DNA of 64,000 nucleotides. Origin: Pezicula radicicola (lineage: Eukaryota; Ascomycota; Leotiomycetes; Helotiales; Dermateaceae). The translations under genes and the position numbers were made by a program. Positions 36,363 through 47,914 of the stretch are shown here, in pieces (within the stretch, counting starts at the first letter, position 1; every line of letters begins with the position of its first letter). Under the pieces are notes generated by a model. It worked only from the letters and a program-made list of their open reading frames with translations, was not told the origin of the DNA and did no database searches. The stretch covers positions 307,765 through 371,764 of the forward strand of contig PDUO01000037.1 in NCBI GenBank assembly GCA_003008705.1, written 5' to 3'.

Positions 36363-36944
36363 TGTCGGTAGAAAAGAGATAGCTCTGTATTGCGGAGTTT
36401 AATAGTGAATGAGAGGATAGGTGACGGTTTGGACAAGAATTGAGGAAGCTCCCGGCAAGTTATCATTCTATGAGTCCATTAAGTACCCATTGCGGGCACA
36501 GCGTGAGGTAAAGAAATATGCTATTAAACTGCCTGTTTAGATCCTTCGCATTCCTACATCATCATCGGGGACTCCAATGGGGGCGCCGATCGGCGATCAG
36601 ACGCGGGTCCAACCGCGTAGGAAGGAAAACTATCATAGGATTATGAATCTCGGGCATGAATGACCTTGATCTGTTCTTAGGAGGATCGTACCATTTCATG
36701 CTCAGACGATAATTTGGCGGAGCCCAATAACTCGATGTACTGTACCGGAGAAACAAAAGTGCTCGCCGAACTGGTAATTGCGATTACCCGAATGTCAACC
36801 AACTGTAGCGAGGATTGCCGGGGACCAAAAACTTGAGCACCTTTTTGATCCTTCAAATGGGCAGATAATAAGATGGTTTCTGCTCCATATTATTACGTTT
36901 CCAACACTCTGAATAGGTACATCTATTTTCGTACAGCACAGACA
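36363..36944. promoter_or_regulatory. Divergent promoter between peroxiredoxin and sulfurtransferase
   Basis: About 580 bp between the start codons. No known element can be assigned by eye. Small frames (36562-36756 minus, 36853-37035 minus) have no domain. The shared position suggests the two genes may be co-regulated. Confidence 0.4.
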
Positions 36945-37978
36945 ATGACTGCCGACACAGTTCCTCAGAGTAGCATCGGTTCCCAGGCATCGCCTCGATC
37001 ACCAACGGCCTTTCCTTCGTACTTGATAACTCCAAAACAGCTCAATTGTGCCCTGCAGAATGAGACTCAATTCGGAGGCTCTAATGGCCCCCGCATAAAG
37101 CTTCTCTACGCAGCTTGGTCTCAGCCAAGTAAAAATTGCAGTGGACTTAACGAGTTCAGAGTGGGTCGCATCCACAAGTCTCAATTCTTCGACCTGGACA
37201 CCATTCGAGATGTCAACAGCCCATTTCCGCAAATGCTTCCTTCGCCGGATGTGTTTGCTGCTGCCATGAGCAGCCTGGGTATCTGTCAAAATGACACTAT
37301 TGTGGTGTATGATTCAGCCGAGATCGGGATATATAGTGCACCTCGAGTCGGCTGGATGCTTAGGGTATTTGGCCATCCAAGGGTACATATACTGAACAAC
37401 TATAAGCTATGGATCGATGAAGGCTTTCCAGTAGATTCCGGCGCTACGGAAGACCCTGAGTCCTCGCAGTATCCAGTACCAGATGTGGATCGGGCGAAAT
37501 TGGTGCAGTTCGAAGAAATGCAGAAGTTGTGCTCAGCCGGGACTTCGTGCCAACCAAAAGACGTTTACATTCTCGATGCAAGAAGCTTTGGTCGGTGGAG
37601 TGGTCAAGAGGAGGAGCCTATTCCAGGTACGCTCTATTATTCTTGCGTATTTATTAAAACCGATCAGCCGTGACTCTAAGTATTTCAGGTATTCCTTCGG
37701 GAAGTATTCCAGGCTCGATGAGCTTTCCTGCTTCTGAACTCCTCGATCCAGCGACGAAAGAATTCCGTTCCTCTCGCGAGCTCAGGACTGTCTTTGAGAG
37801 TAAGAGTATCGACCCTTCAAAGCCAATCATTAGCACCTGTGGAAGCGGCATCACGGCCGCAATCATCGACACTGCTTTGATTGAAGCCGGTTACGGAGTG
37901 GGTGAGAGGCGCTTGTATGATGGTAGTTGGACAGAATGGACACAAAGAATAAGACACAGCTATGTAAATCAGAGCTAG
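36945..37978 (+). CDS. 3-Mercaptopyruvate / thiosulfate sulfurtransferase (tandem rhodanese)
   Basis: Exons 36945-37626 and 37689-37978 give 323 residues. The first rhodanese domain covers about residues 30-170 (RIKLLYAAW, GRIHKSQFFDLDTI, DTIVVYDSAEIGIYSAPRVGWMLRVFG) and the second holds the catalytic loop CGSGITA, whose CGSG start is the mercaptopyruvate-sulfurtransferase form. These enzymes pass sulfane sulfur to thiols or cyanide and generate hydrogen sulfide or persulfides. I took the ATG at 36945; a methionine at 36873 in the same frame would extend the protein. No lesions. Confidence 0.85.
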
Positions 37979-38468
37979 ACAATATAATTCTACTTTTCTA
38001 AACATTCTCTTTTCTATAACGCTTGTAGTTTAATACATTTATATCTTGATGTAATATTATACTTAAGTAGTTTAATAATATTATTACTTTATAGATATAT
38101 AAATATATATCTATAAGTAAACTTATTAAGCTATTATAGTATCTAGCTATCTACTCTACTACTTGTTGTAGTAATCCCTTTATACTTAATATCTCTCTAT
38201 GTTCAGTGCTGTAGGCACGCTATCATTTACATTTTGTAATGATTCGTTGAGGTCACTTACCTTTATAGATAGATAGGTACCGTTAATGCTCTTGGCATCG
38301 TCTAGGGGTGGCGGGAGCAAGGTAAATAGTGTTGGGGAGACTTAGAGAAGGGTCTTGCTCCGCATCTTACTCTTATTAGCCCTGCCCTGCCTTACCTCCT
38401 AATATCTTATTCTCCTTGAATCTGGCCACAGGGAAGCAAGACAGCAGAAGTTACAAGCTACTAAGGTA
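37979..38468. other. Gene-free stretch, AT-rich
   Basis: 38030-38180 is AT-rich, then a normal-composition patch follows (38200-38466) that ends at the left TIR of the Tc1-like fossil. No gene is visible. Confidence 0.4.
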
Positions 38469-39864
38469 AAATTCGGTTCAAAAAGTCTTTGTATACAACC
38501 TATATATACAACATAATACGTTTTTCGTACTCCTACCACTCCTTCTACAATACTATAATACCTAGTCTATAAAAATCCTTTATAGATAGGCTTAATACTA
38601 ATTAAAAGCTTAGAGGTCAATTAACTAATAACTAAAGATTAGTTATTATATAAGCTCTTTTAGATAGAGAGAAAATAAATATATTAGTATATTAATTTAA
38701 ATACTATTATAATATAATTTAAAATATATATACCTAATATTAAGAGTTAAATACCTTAGAACTAAAGCCTTAAACTAGTTAACTATCTTTATTTAATTAA
38801 AGATAAAGGAGAGCTCTATTTAAACTAGTTTAAAGGGAGTCTATAATCCTATAGACTAGAATAATAGAATAGTATAAAACTTAAGTAGATAAGAAACTAT
38901 TAAAGAATACTATTTAATATATTTTATACTCTATAAAGCTTATATATTAGAAATCTTTAAAGAGGATCTTTCTAGATAGAAGGGTTATACTATAGAGAAC
39001 TTAATATTATTAAGAATAGTAAGAAAGAGAAGTAGAATTAACTTAGGTATATATATTAAAATAAGGTTACTTTTAAGACTAATACTCTATCTAGGGCTAT
39101 TACTCTAATAAGTACTCTATAACCTTAGATACCTTAAATCCTACTAGCTAGGTATAGTAATTCTTAAATAAATAATATAAATAGTAAATAGTTAATATTA
39201 TAAATTATAATAAGCTAGATATTACTATAATAGTATAGGGTATAATATAACTTAGTAGAAGATTAGAGCTAGTTATTATAATAAGGGATTTAGACTTTAA
39301 AGGTAATAGATATATAATCTAGAGTTATCTATAGACTCTTAAAGAGGTATATTTTTCTATATATAAGCTAGATTAATTTTATTAATAAGATAATATAAAA
39401 ATATATATATTAGAGAAGATAAGAAAGTAGTTTAAAGAGTATAAAATCTAGATTATTAACTAACCTATATATAGTCTAGATATAAATCTAATTAAATATA
39501 TCTAATAGGTAATAAAGTCTATTTTATATAGATAATATCTAGAGATCTATTTATTAAAGAATAATTAAACTAATATAGAAGTTTTAAAGGGTTAGATTAA
39601 AGAGGTATAGAAGGTGGTTCTATAAAAGCTTATTAATAGACTTATTCTTTCTATACTAAAGAGAGTATAAGCTCTATATAAGGTAAAGGGCTAGTATACT
39701 AAATATTAAAGCTCTAAATTAGGGTTTTTAAATAAATATATTATTAGATTTTTATCTATTTTATTAGGTTTTTAAATAGACTAGGAAGACTAAGTAGAAT
39801 AAATAGGAAATAGTAGAGTATTATATAATATAGGGTATACACAAAGACTTTTTAAACCGAATTT
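38469..39864 (+). mobile_element. Fossil Tc1/mariner transposon, RIP-inactivated
   Basis: The left end AAATTCGGTTCAAAAAGTCT and the reverse complement of the right end AAATTCGGTTTAAAAAGTCT are nearly identical and lie between TA dinucleotides (38467-38468 and 39865-39866), giving a 1.4-kb element of normal Tc1 size. The interior is RIP-type AT-rich DNA without a frame. At about 39462-39510 the pattern of a mariner DDE motif (W-x-x-YSPDLNPIE-x-x-W) can still be traced through the C-to-T and G-to-A changes on the plus strand. Dead. Confidence 0.75.
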
Positions 39865-39866
39865 TA

Positions 39867-40451
39867 ACTTAAACAATAAGGAGAGGGGATATAACGTCGG
39901 ACTATTAAAAGATATTCTTCCTAAGTAATAAGTAACTTTGTGCTCGATACTATATAATATCTTTTGTGTATACCTAACTATAGCCGCGTCTATATACTAG
40001 TCTAAAACTTGACTACACAATACCTATTACTTAAGAGAGCTATAGTTCAAACTATAGAAAGCACCCAAAGCTCTTCTACCAATAAAGGGCCTTGTCGAGA
40101 AGAACAAAGTAACTAGATAGCAACGTATATAGAACTACTTTCATAGTATTAAAATGTTACTATAATCCGTATAAATATTATTTTCAAGTTATATTCTTTT
40201 ATAAATTTAAGCGACCTTAGTACTGGGGGGTTATTAGCCTACTAGCTAAAGGAAATTGTTCCAATGTAGCCTGGAAAACACCATGTAGCACTATACGAGT
40301 TTCTAAACGGAGAGTATATCGCAGGTCTATGGAGAATCCATAGTATAATTGTTGCCTATAAGAGGCGTAGAAGAAATCTCACCTCCTTTTCCTAGCTAGT
40401 TGTTGAGAGTCGACATAGCCGCACCTTAGGGAAGATATAGTTCCACATTAT
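39867..40451. other. Gene-free stretch between fossil element and coiled-coil ORF
   Basis: Contains another TTTTGTGTATACC motif near 39961 resembling the element's terminus, so a second partial copy may be present. No coding sequence is recognised. Confidence 0.35.
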
Positions 40452-41225
40452 TACGTGACTAGGAAGATGAACAACGACGTAGGGATAGGCAGGCACGGGA
40501 CAAATCTGCTGTACAAGCTCTTTTGCGCTATAAGGCAAGGGAGGCTTAAGATTAAGAGGAAGAACAGAGGTGGGATTTTGTCATGCAGCAAGAAGCCAAG
40601 AAGACGCGAGAAGCAGAGGAACGTAAGCTAGCAAAGCTTAGAGAGAGAACAGAAGCAGGCTCTACGTGATCAGCAAGATAAACAGCGACGTAGGGATAGA
40701 CAGGCACGAGATAAGTCTGCTATGCAAGCACTTTTGCGTCATAAGACTATTGCCGAGGCAAAGAAGGCTCAGGACACGGAGAACTATAGGCTACGAGAGG
40801 CGCAGAAGATGGCGATAGAGAGAGCACGAGAGCAGAAGCGACTCCTACGTGACCAGCAATATAAGCAACACCGGCTAGACCAACAAGCCCGGGATAAGGC
40901 TTATATACAGGCTCTTCTACGCTATGAGGCTGCTACTAAGGAGAAGAGAACTCAGGAGTTGGAAGAGCGTAAGCTCGCGAAACTTAGAGAAATAGAGCGG
41001 AAATAAGCGTTACGTGATTAACAAGACGGACAAGGTCAGATTGAAGGACAAAAATTGTTTCCTAAGGTTAAATATCTTATTGGTAAAGACAGCTAGAGAC
41101 TTGCGGCAACTGAAATTGGAGAGAGATAGGATATATGGAACGATCAAGCACAGGTTCGTTACAAGGATTGGGAATAACGAGACGAGGCTGGAGCATGAGC
41201 TCTCTAACGTTATAAGGCTATAGTC
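40452..41225 (+). pseudogene. Degenerate coiled-coil repeat ORF
   Basis: Roughly 165-215-bp units starting near CGTGA(T/C)CAGCAA occur at about 40452, 40665, 40847 and 41011. The best frame (about 40632-41003) reads LRDQQ-KQ-RRR-DRQARDK with a following AQALLR(H/Y) segment and EERKLAKLREIERK, so the product would be a highly charged Arg/Lys/Gln/Glu coiled coil. An in-frame TAG at 40629 and a frameshift between copies break the upstream part; the fourth copy is badly decayed. I recognise no family. It may be a piece of a transposon-encoded or cytoskeletal-like protein. Confidence 0.5.
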
Positions 41226-41322
41226 TAGGCTTAAAGGGCCTAGGAGAAATCACTCACAGAAGGATGTGTTGCAGCCTTCGATGGTGTGCTTCCATCTTTT
41301 TTAGAAGAGGAGTATCAGTATA

Positions 41323-41529
41323 TGTGACGGTTCTGACCTTCACTATGCCTCCGGGTGACTAGCCCCTGGCTGAGACGAGGGGAAGACACGTAACAAGGAC
41401 TTTGTAACTAGGGACTTTCCGCCCCTCATCTCCCTCATCTTCCTTTTCTTCTTTAGCTTAGAATCCTTGAATAAAGGCAGATCTACGGTACCAAGGGTTT
41501 CCTCTGACTTGTCGTACGTGCCGTCACAG
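41323..41529. mobile_element. Probable solo LTR (or small TIR element)
   Basis: The segment begins TGTGACGG and ends CCGTCACA(G), a perfect 8-bp inverted terminus of the TG...CA type. AGTATA occurs immediately before (41317-41322) and after (41530-41535), fitting a target-site duplication. About 206 bp is short but possible for a fungal Gypsy LTR. No internal domain or second LTR is nearby. Confidence 0.6.
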
Positions 41530-41730
41530 AGTATAGATATAATAATAGTACTTTGAATTACGTACAAAATATAGGGGTAATACAGGTATTTGATTTACCA
41601 TAGTACCTCGCAAATCGACCCAGTGGGCGGTTCTAGTAATTAAGTAATGAGGCTTCTTAGATGCTTGGAATTCCCTGAGAATGTGGACTTTGACAGAGGG
41701 GATTCTCGGGAGCTGTATCCCTATGCTATT

Positions 41731-44100
41731 TTACGCCTCAATAGACTCAACCTTTTCAGCCCTCTCGATGATTGGTGGTGGCTTGGTGATGTTCTGTCGG
41801 AAGATGTGTCGCTTGATGAAGTAAGGCAGCCACACGGTCAACTCATAGGAGATGAAACTTTTCGTTGGGACTGAGAAGACCTCTGTGAGAGAGGTGAGCG
41901 GGAAGCTTCATTAGTCGGACGAGGTTTGACTTACGGTCCAACTCTTCCAGGGTGAGCTGCTTGGTCTCTCGGACGAAACAGAAGATCATAAACCAGGCAA
42001 CAAGATTGAGCCCAGCATAGAAACCGACTAGAATTATATTTAGCAAATCACCAAAAGGAGACCCTAGCAAGAGTCTACTTACAAGCTCCAGTTGGAGTCA
42101 TGACGGTTTGCATGCGAGGGAATGTGAAACTAAGGACACCAGCTACAAAGACTTTGTGAGTGACATCTCAGGCGACTGTGTCTGAGATTCTTACCGAAAA
42201 CGTTGTTGACGCAAACGGCCCAAGCCATTCCTTGCTCTCGCTGAATGGTAGGGAACACCTCGGCAGAGTACTGGAATGCGACCGGTCCTTCGCCTAAAGA
42301 GTAGCAGATAGTAAAGAGGTAGACGAACCTAGTCGAAGAAAACAATCAGTCAGAGTCTGCATTGCAAACATCCTGATGAACTTACAAGACAACTGGTCCA
42401 ACTTGCGAGCCACGGCTACCTGTAGTCTTCAGAAGAGATAGACCGCCGGCTAACAAGAAGATGCACATTAGGGGGAAGGTCTTTATAGAGTAGATGATCA
42501 GCTATCTCCAGACGCACAAGCTTGGAGCGAGCGACTTACCGCCAAAGTCAGGGTTCTTCGGCCCTTGGTGTCAATGAGGAATAGAGTAGGGATTGTAGAC
42601 ACGACCTGAATAGCACCATAACCCAGAGACGCGTACAAGGCCTCGGTAGCTGTGTAGCCGACCCTTTCGAAGATAGTTGAGCTGTAGAAAGAGATGACTG
42701 CAAGGTGTTACGACTGGCCTATGGCACGAGACAAGACGCGACTTACTGTTGATACCGCACATCTGCTGGGCAAGCATGACAGTCGATGCGCCATAGTTGG
42801 CTCGCCTGATTCTAGGAACGGAGAAACAGTCCCACAGACGGGAGAAATAGCCTCCGCCGCGAGCCTCTCTGACTTCCTCCTCATATATAACCCACGAGTA
42901 GTAAAAGTCCCTTGCAGCAATGATAGGATGAGCTCGCAAGCTCGACATTGATTTAAATCCCTGGGCGTGCTTCCCGTGTTTCATGAGCCAACGAGGGGAC
43001 TCGGGACAAAAGAAGATACCAATCCCGAGGATGAAGGAGGGGATGAAAGCCGAACCGAGTTGGAGACGCCACGCGATGTCACCAACGTCTTTGACAATAA
43101 CGTTGGCGCAAAAGCCTAAGAAGATACCTACGGGCGCTCATCAGCAAATATAATAATTTCGGGACAGCAGGTGAATTGAAAAGGAAGCTTACCGGCGACG
43201 ACCCAGAGTTGCCAGAACATGACGAGGGCACCTCGAATTCGAGCCGGTGCCATCTCGGCCGAGTAGATGGGGACCGTGGCGTTCTTTGCCCCGATACCGA
43301 TCCCCATGACAAATCGTGCAGCAAACAGTCCTTGCCATGATTTTGCAAACCCGGAACCAATGGGTGTAGCCGTGAGACAGCAAGCAGTAATGAAAATCTC
43401 GCCTCGTCGCCCAAAGTAGTGGTTGAGGGGATCTACGATAAAAGCACCACTGTGTGTGTACAAGGTCAATCACCAACGTAGAGACGAGGGGATCAACGTA
43501 GAGACGAGGAAATCTACTCACATGAGACCGGCGCTAAAGAAGATGATGGCATTGATGATTCCAACAATCCATTCGTCTTTCCCCGTACCAGCAATCCCAA
43601 ATTCCTGAGGGAAAGACAGGTTGGCCCCATTGGCTCCCGTCTGATCCCAGCCTTGCGTGGCTGCTCCTACGGCACACAGAGCGATCGAATACCAAAGCAT
43701 GACAGGGCCGTGCCATTTGTGATCCCTCTCGTAGATGAGGGCATCACGCTCTTCTTCAGCAAGCTCGGTGACCATCTCGAATCTCCCTGGGTCACGCGCG
43801 ACGAGAGCAGCCCGACCAAACAGAGCGGCGTGCTCAGCCATACCATGCGACTCGGCAAAGGCCCGGGCATCAGTGACAGTCTGCTCCAGCGAGCTGCGCT
43901 GTGGGAGGGAAGAGGATCATATCAGTATCAATGCTCGGCCCAGATATTGCGAAGCTCACCTTCAGCGGGTTCTCAATGATGTTGAAAGCGACAGATTTGA
44001 GGGGGCCGGCGGCGTTGGCCAGCTCAGGCTCTGAAGGCTGAACCGCCTTCTCCTCATGGTGAGAGACGTCGGCAATGTTCGTGGATTCCTTTTCGGTCAT
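41731..44100 (-). CDS. MFS sugar/polyol transporter
   Basis: Ten exons join in frame (43960-44100, 43522-43898, 43193-43449, 42747-43127, 42540-42697, 42386-42480, 42195-42328, 42083-42142, 41935-42027, 41731-41882) to give 615 residues. Sugar-porter signatures: [61 protein letters not shown] and [20 protein letters not shown]. The long soluble N-terminus with [15 protein letters not shown] is typical of a fungal polyol/inositol-type subgroup. Twelve membrane helices are expected in the plasma membrane. Its start faces the Zn2Cys6 factor gene 510 bp away, which suggests pathway-specific control. One intron (43450-43521) contains a doubled 19-bp segment. Substrate not predictable. Confidence 0.88.
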
Positions 44101-44610
44101 GGTGGTGGAGGAGAGTGTTTGTTCTAAGTAGTAGCTGAGGAAAAGTCAACACGTGACAAGACTTTTGTAGCGACGGGAAGGTTCTACATTACGTGGTACG
44201 AATCAGTTGATTTATATTATAATAATATGCTTCCGGACGTTGCCAAGGTTGTGGGGCTCTAACTGTGGGGGAACTGACTCGGTCCAATGGATTTGTCAGA
44301 TCCTTCGCGGCACACTGCACCGAATATATATATATACTTCTGGAACTGGAGAATACAGCATCCCGCAGCCGGTTCCCCGCGCCAAGGACTAAAAGCCTGG
44401 GGTTTGACGCGGAGAAGCTTAAGCTTGCCCATCGGAGTTACTCCGTTAGGATTAGCTACCTTATCCCTGCTTTCGGCGTACAACCCGAGCAACTCGTCCC
44501 AGAAATCCCGCATACCGGAAGCACAACATATCAAGGGACATTGATTTCCTGGCTCCTAGCTCCAAGCCACTGATTTATCGAGGCACAGGAGCTGCTCTGT
44601 ATGCATCGAC
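44101..44610. promoter_or_regulatory. Divergent promoter, transporter / Zn2Cys6 factor
   Basis: The 510-bp interval between start codons includes a TATA-like run (AATATATATATATACTT near 44322) and GC-rich inverted CGG/CCG triplets (for example GCCGGTTCCCCGCGCC near 44368) that zinc-cluster proteins often bind. Site assignment is inference. Confidence 0.45.
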
Positions 44611-46864
44611 ATGGCGGGGACTCTCAAGGTCTACAATACTCCGAAGACAATGTTGCGAAGATCATTCGCATGTAACGAATGCAAGCGCCGCAAAGTACGT
44701 TGCTCCGGCCATGAAAGCTGTACGAATTGTGCCCGAGAGGGTAAACCATGTCGATATTCATCATCCACACAAAAGATTAGTTCATTGCAAAAGTAAGTAC
44801 CCCAGGACGTGGGGTTCAACAGTTGTTCCTTGTACTCACTGCGTAAGACGTCTTCAAGAATCCGAGCATCTCATCGAAAGCATGAAGAAAGCCTGGGCGA
44901 GTCACTTACCTGCCGTCAATATCGACGAGGCTATACGCAGCACCCAAGAAGGAAGCCCCTATTCTGTGCAACACGCTGAATTTGCTGTACCAGTCGAGCA
45001 AGGGTGCAAATCGACAGACAAGGTACAGATTCCGGGTGAGCCAGCTGCAGCGAGTTTAGCTGAACACAGCAATGCTGAGGACTATGAGTTCGATGAGTCT
45101 CAGGACTTCGACAATTCTACGGACGGTATGGGCTTCCTGACAGTGGATTCCCACAAGGCAGGCTACATGGGCCCACAGTCTGGAATAGCTGCATTGAAGT
45201 TTCTGCAGTTCCTTCCATTGTATATCCTGATCGGCAAGGAGAGTCCCTCTTTATCACTGGACGATCCCGACGCAGTAAATCCTCCTACCACCTCGACCGC
45301 TGATATCAGTGGCTACATCGATGCTTATTTTTCTCTGTATCATACTGCGTACCCTATTCTCCATGAGGGAACTTTCCGTGCGCGCGTCTCAGGTAATGTG
45401 GTCTGTAGTGTAAATAGTGGCACCGCCCATTGACAGGATATAGGTGCACTAGCGAAGCCACGAGATGGTTCTTGGCCGCTGCTCTACAATATTGTCCTTG
45501 CACTGGGAGCCTTTGTCGGCGATAGACGCGCAACAAAGTGCGATATACCGTTCTATCGAGCGGCGAGGAAGAATCTTGCGATGGACATCCTCGAGAAGGG
45601 GTCCTTGAGCTACGTCCAAGGTCTGGTACTTATGGCTAACTACCTTCAAAAACGAAACAAACCTAATGCCGGCTTTGTCTTAATCGGTATAGGATTTAGC
45701 ATGGCACTTGCCATTGGCCTCCACCGCGAGTTTGGAATGCCAAGCACGACACCATTTACCATGGAGCTGCGTCGCCGGGTATGGTGGACGCTCTTCATAT
45801 TTGTGTCTGGAGCTCAACTGACACTTGGTCGGCCAGCGGTCTCGCTTGTTGGTGTAAATGTCCAGCTACCACTGAATGTGGATGACGACGAGCTGGCTGT
45901 AGACTTAGAGAAATTACCAGGGCCCAGACCCGAAGCGACGACTACTTCATGTCTTATTGCTCAAGTGCAGCTTGCCAAGATTGCGAATATGGTTCAGGTA
46001 GAGCTCCTTACCAACCACATCCCCAGCCATGAGAAAACAATTAGTCTCAACAACCTCATCGAGTCTTGGCGCAGGGAGCTGCCTCCTCATTTCAACAGTG
46101 ACAAACAGCTTGACCTCTGGTTTGAGATCCCGAAGAGAATTTTACTTTGGAGGTCCTGCCACCTTCGCATCGTGCTCAACCGCCCATATCTCTTTCAAGC
46201 TATCGCAACACGATCGCAGCTGATAGATGCTCCTGGCCCGATCGCTGCCTGCCTTGCTGCGGCTGATGACTGCGTAGAGTCTATTTGTGGATTTTTGGAA
46301 TCATTACCAGACCAAAGAAGAGGTTTGGCTTGGTATGCCACATACTGGTTAATTACTGCCAGTTTTGTTCAGGCAACATGCTTCCTCTACGACCCTAGAG
46401 ACTCTCGCTCGCCGCGGTGGAGGGAATATCTAAAACGTGCAGTGGACTGTTTATCTGGCCTTGGGTCTTCCCACGACATGGCATTGCGCGCCCGAGATGT
46501 GCTCCAGAAGCTTCTTGGTAGGTTGTAACCCTCACAGGTAGAAGTAAATGTAATGAAACTAACTATATAACAATAAGACTATGGCCGCTCAATGCCAGGA
46601 CCTATGTCTGCTACAAATTCTTCGCCGGGAGACTCACAACCACCATTGATGCAGTCGACACTTACCGCAATCAGCCCCATCGCACCCAACCCGTCTCATA
46701 GTAGCTATGACTTGTCAAATATGGACCTCAATATGAGCTTTCCTTGGTACACTCAAGCGTCGTCAAATGCCGAACTTCTTGATGCTGCTGGCGGCATCAT
46801 GATTCAGAGTTTCCCCGATTGCCCTGAATCATACTATGAAAATGATCCCTGGATGCTAGCATAG
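44611..46864 (+). CDS. Zn2Cys6 transcription factor (fungal_trans domain)
   Basis: Four exons (44611-44792, 44848-45392, 45444-46517, 46578-46864) give 695 residues in frame. The zinc cluster CNECKRRKVRC...CTNC...C lies at about residues 20-47, followed by a short coiled-coil linker LQKRLQESEHLIESMKKAW that should mediate dimerisation. The middle homology region begins ISGYIDAYFSLYHTAYPILHEGTF and contains ARKNLAMDILEKGSLSYVQGLVLMANYLQKR, IGLHREFG and RRRVWWTLFIF. The C-terminus is Ser/Pro/Asn-rich and acidic, a likely activation domain. The last intron (46518-46577) has an ACTAACT branch point. Its likely target is the divergent sugar transporter. No lesions. Confidence 0.88.
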
Positions 46865-47189
46865 GGAAAATTTTAATAGCATAAGCAAATAGGCACTGAG
46901 CAGTTTCCGCTATCAGCTGTAGGATGGATTCTTCTCTTACACCCCCCCTCAGAAGGCTCTCTATCGGTGAAGGTCCGAGAGGCCCATATTACGTGGCAAA
47001 ATGCCGAATACGGCGGAGAAACCCGTATTAGAGATTTATATAGTTATCTGGGGTCTTGTCTGAACACCAGCCACGCCTCCTTTTGTCTGCCTTCCCCCCT
47101 GGCAGCTATTAATGGGCCGAAAGCAATATAGTAATAGGAACTTCGCACGCAGGAGATAGGAGCCAGACGAGCCTTGGGTAATACACAAG
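46865..47189. other. Intergenic stretch, nothing recognised
   Basis: Holds the 3' end region of the factor gene. A minus-strand frame at 47036-47221 has no domain and overlaps the start of the SDR remnant. Confidence 0.45.
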
Positions 47190-47760
47190 ATGTCGCTACA
47201 TAGCAAAATCGCCATCGTCATAGGAGGGGGATAGATAGAGGTATTGTTTTTAAATGTTTTAGCTGTAGCAAAGCGAGGGGCTAAGGTGAGTTCCTTGTTC
47301 TGTGAGCTTTGGTGTTCTGAATCTCAATAGTTCCGCAGGGCTCATTCAGTTATGTTTCCGACTCGTCCAAACCTGCGGTAGATGGTCTGGTGCAAGACGT
47401 CAAATTACTCGGTTCTAAAGCCCTATAGCCCTCAATTAATTATTACGGCGATACTTTCGGCTTTCGGGGTCTCTACTCTTGACATCCTAGTCAACAATGC
47501 AGGACTTGGTCAGAACACACCTCTCGAGGATGTTCGAGCTGAAGAGTATGATCTTTTGATGAATGTCATCGTCCGTGCCGTTATATTCATGACACAAGCG
47601 TTCCTCTCTTATATCAATTCTGGTGGTCGAATCGTGAATCTTTTGTCGATTTCTGCAAGAGGTGGGTATGCCACCCAGACTGTTTACGCTGCATCAAAAG
47701 CTGCAGTTGAGGGATTGACACGAGTCTAGGCAAAGGAATGTCATTCGCTCTGTCATCCAG
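47190..47760 (+). pseudogene. Short-chain dehydrogenase/reductase, decayed
   Basis: An ATG at 47190 starts MSLHSKIAIVIGGG and hits TAG at 47232-47234 inside the NAD(P)-binding TGxxxGxG motif. After an intron donor (GTGAG near 47286) the frame continues with two shifts, then shows STLDILVNNAGLGQNTP (NNAG motif), GGRIVNLLSISARGG (catalytic Ser) and YAASKAAVEGLTRV (YxxxK). A TAG at 47727-47729 stands where relatives have Trp. The C-terminal third is absent or unrecognisable. Clearly non-functional. Confidence 0.75.
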
Positions 47761-47914
47761 AATGCCTTTAAGACATCTCGTGTGCAGCCACAGCGCGACA
47801 GAGATCGCCTTCTGATACGGAGCTATAAGGTGTCTTTGTGCGCCAGCTCTTAATACCTCAACCTTGTGTTACATAAATCCGTACATCTATCTTCTCAATC
47901 CCTACGCCATAAAA

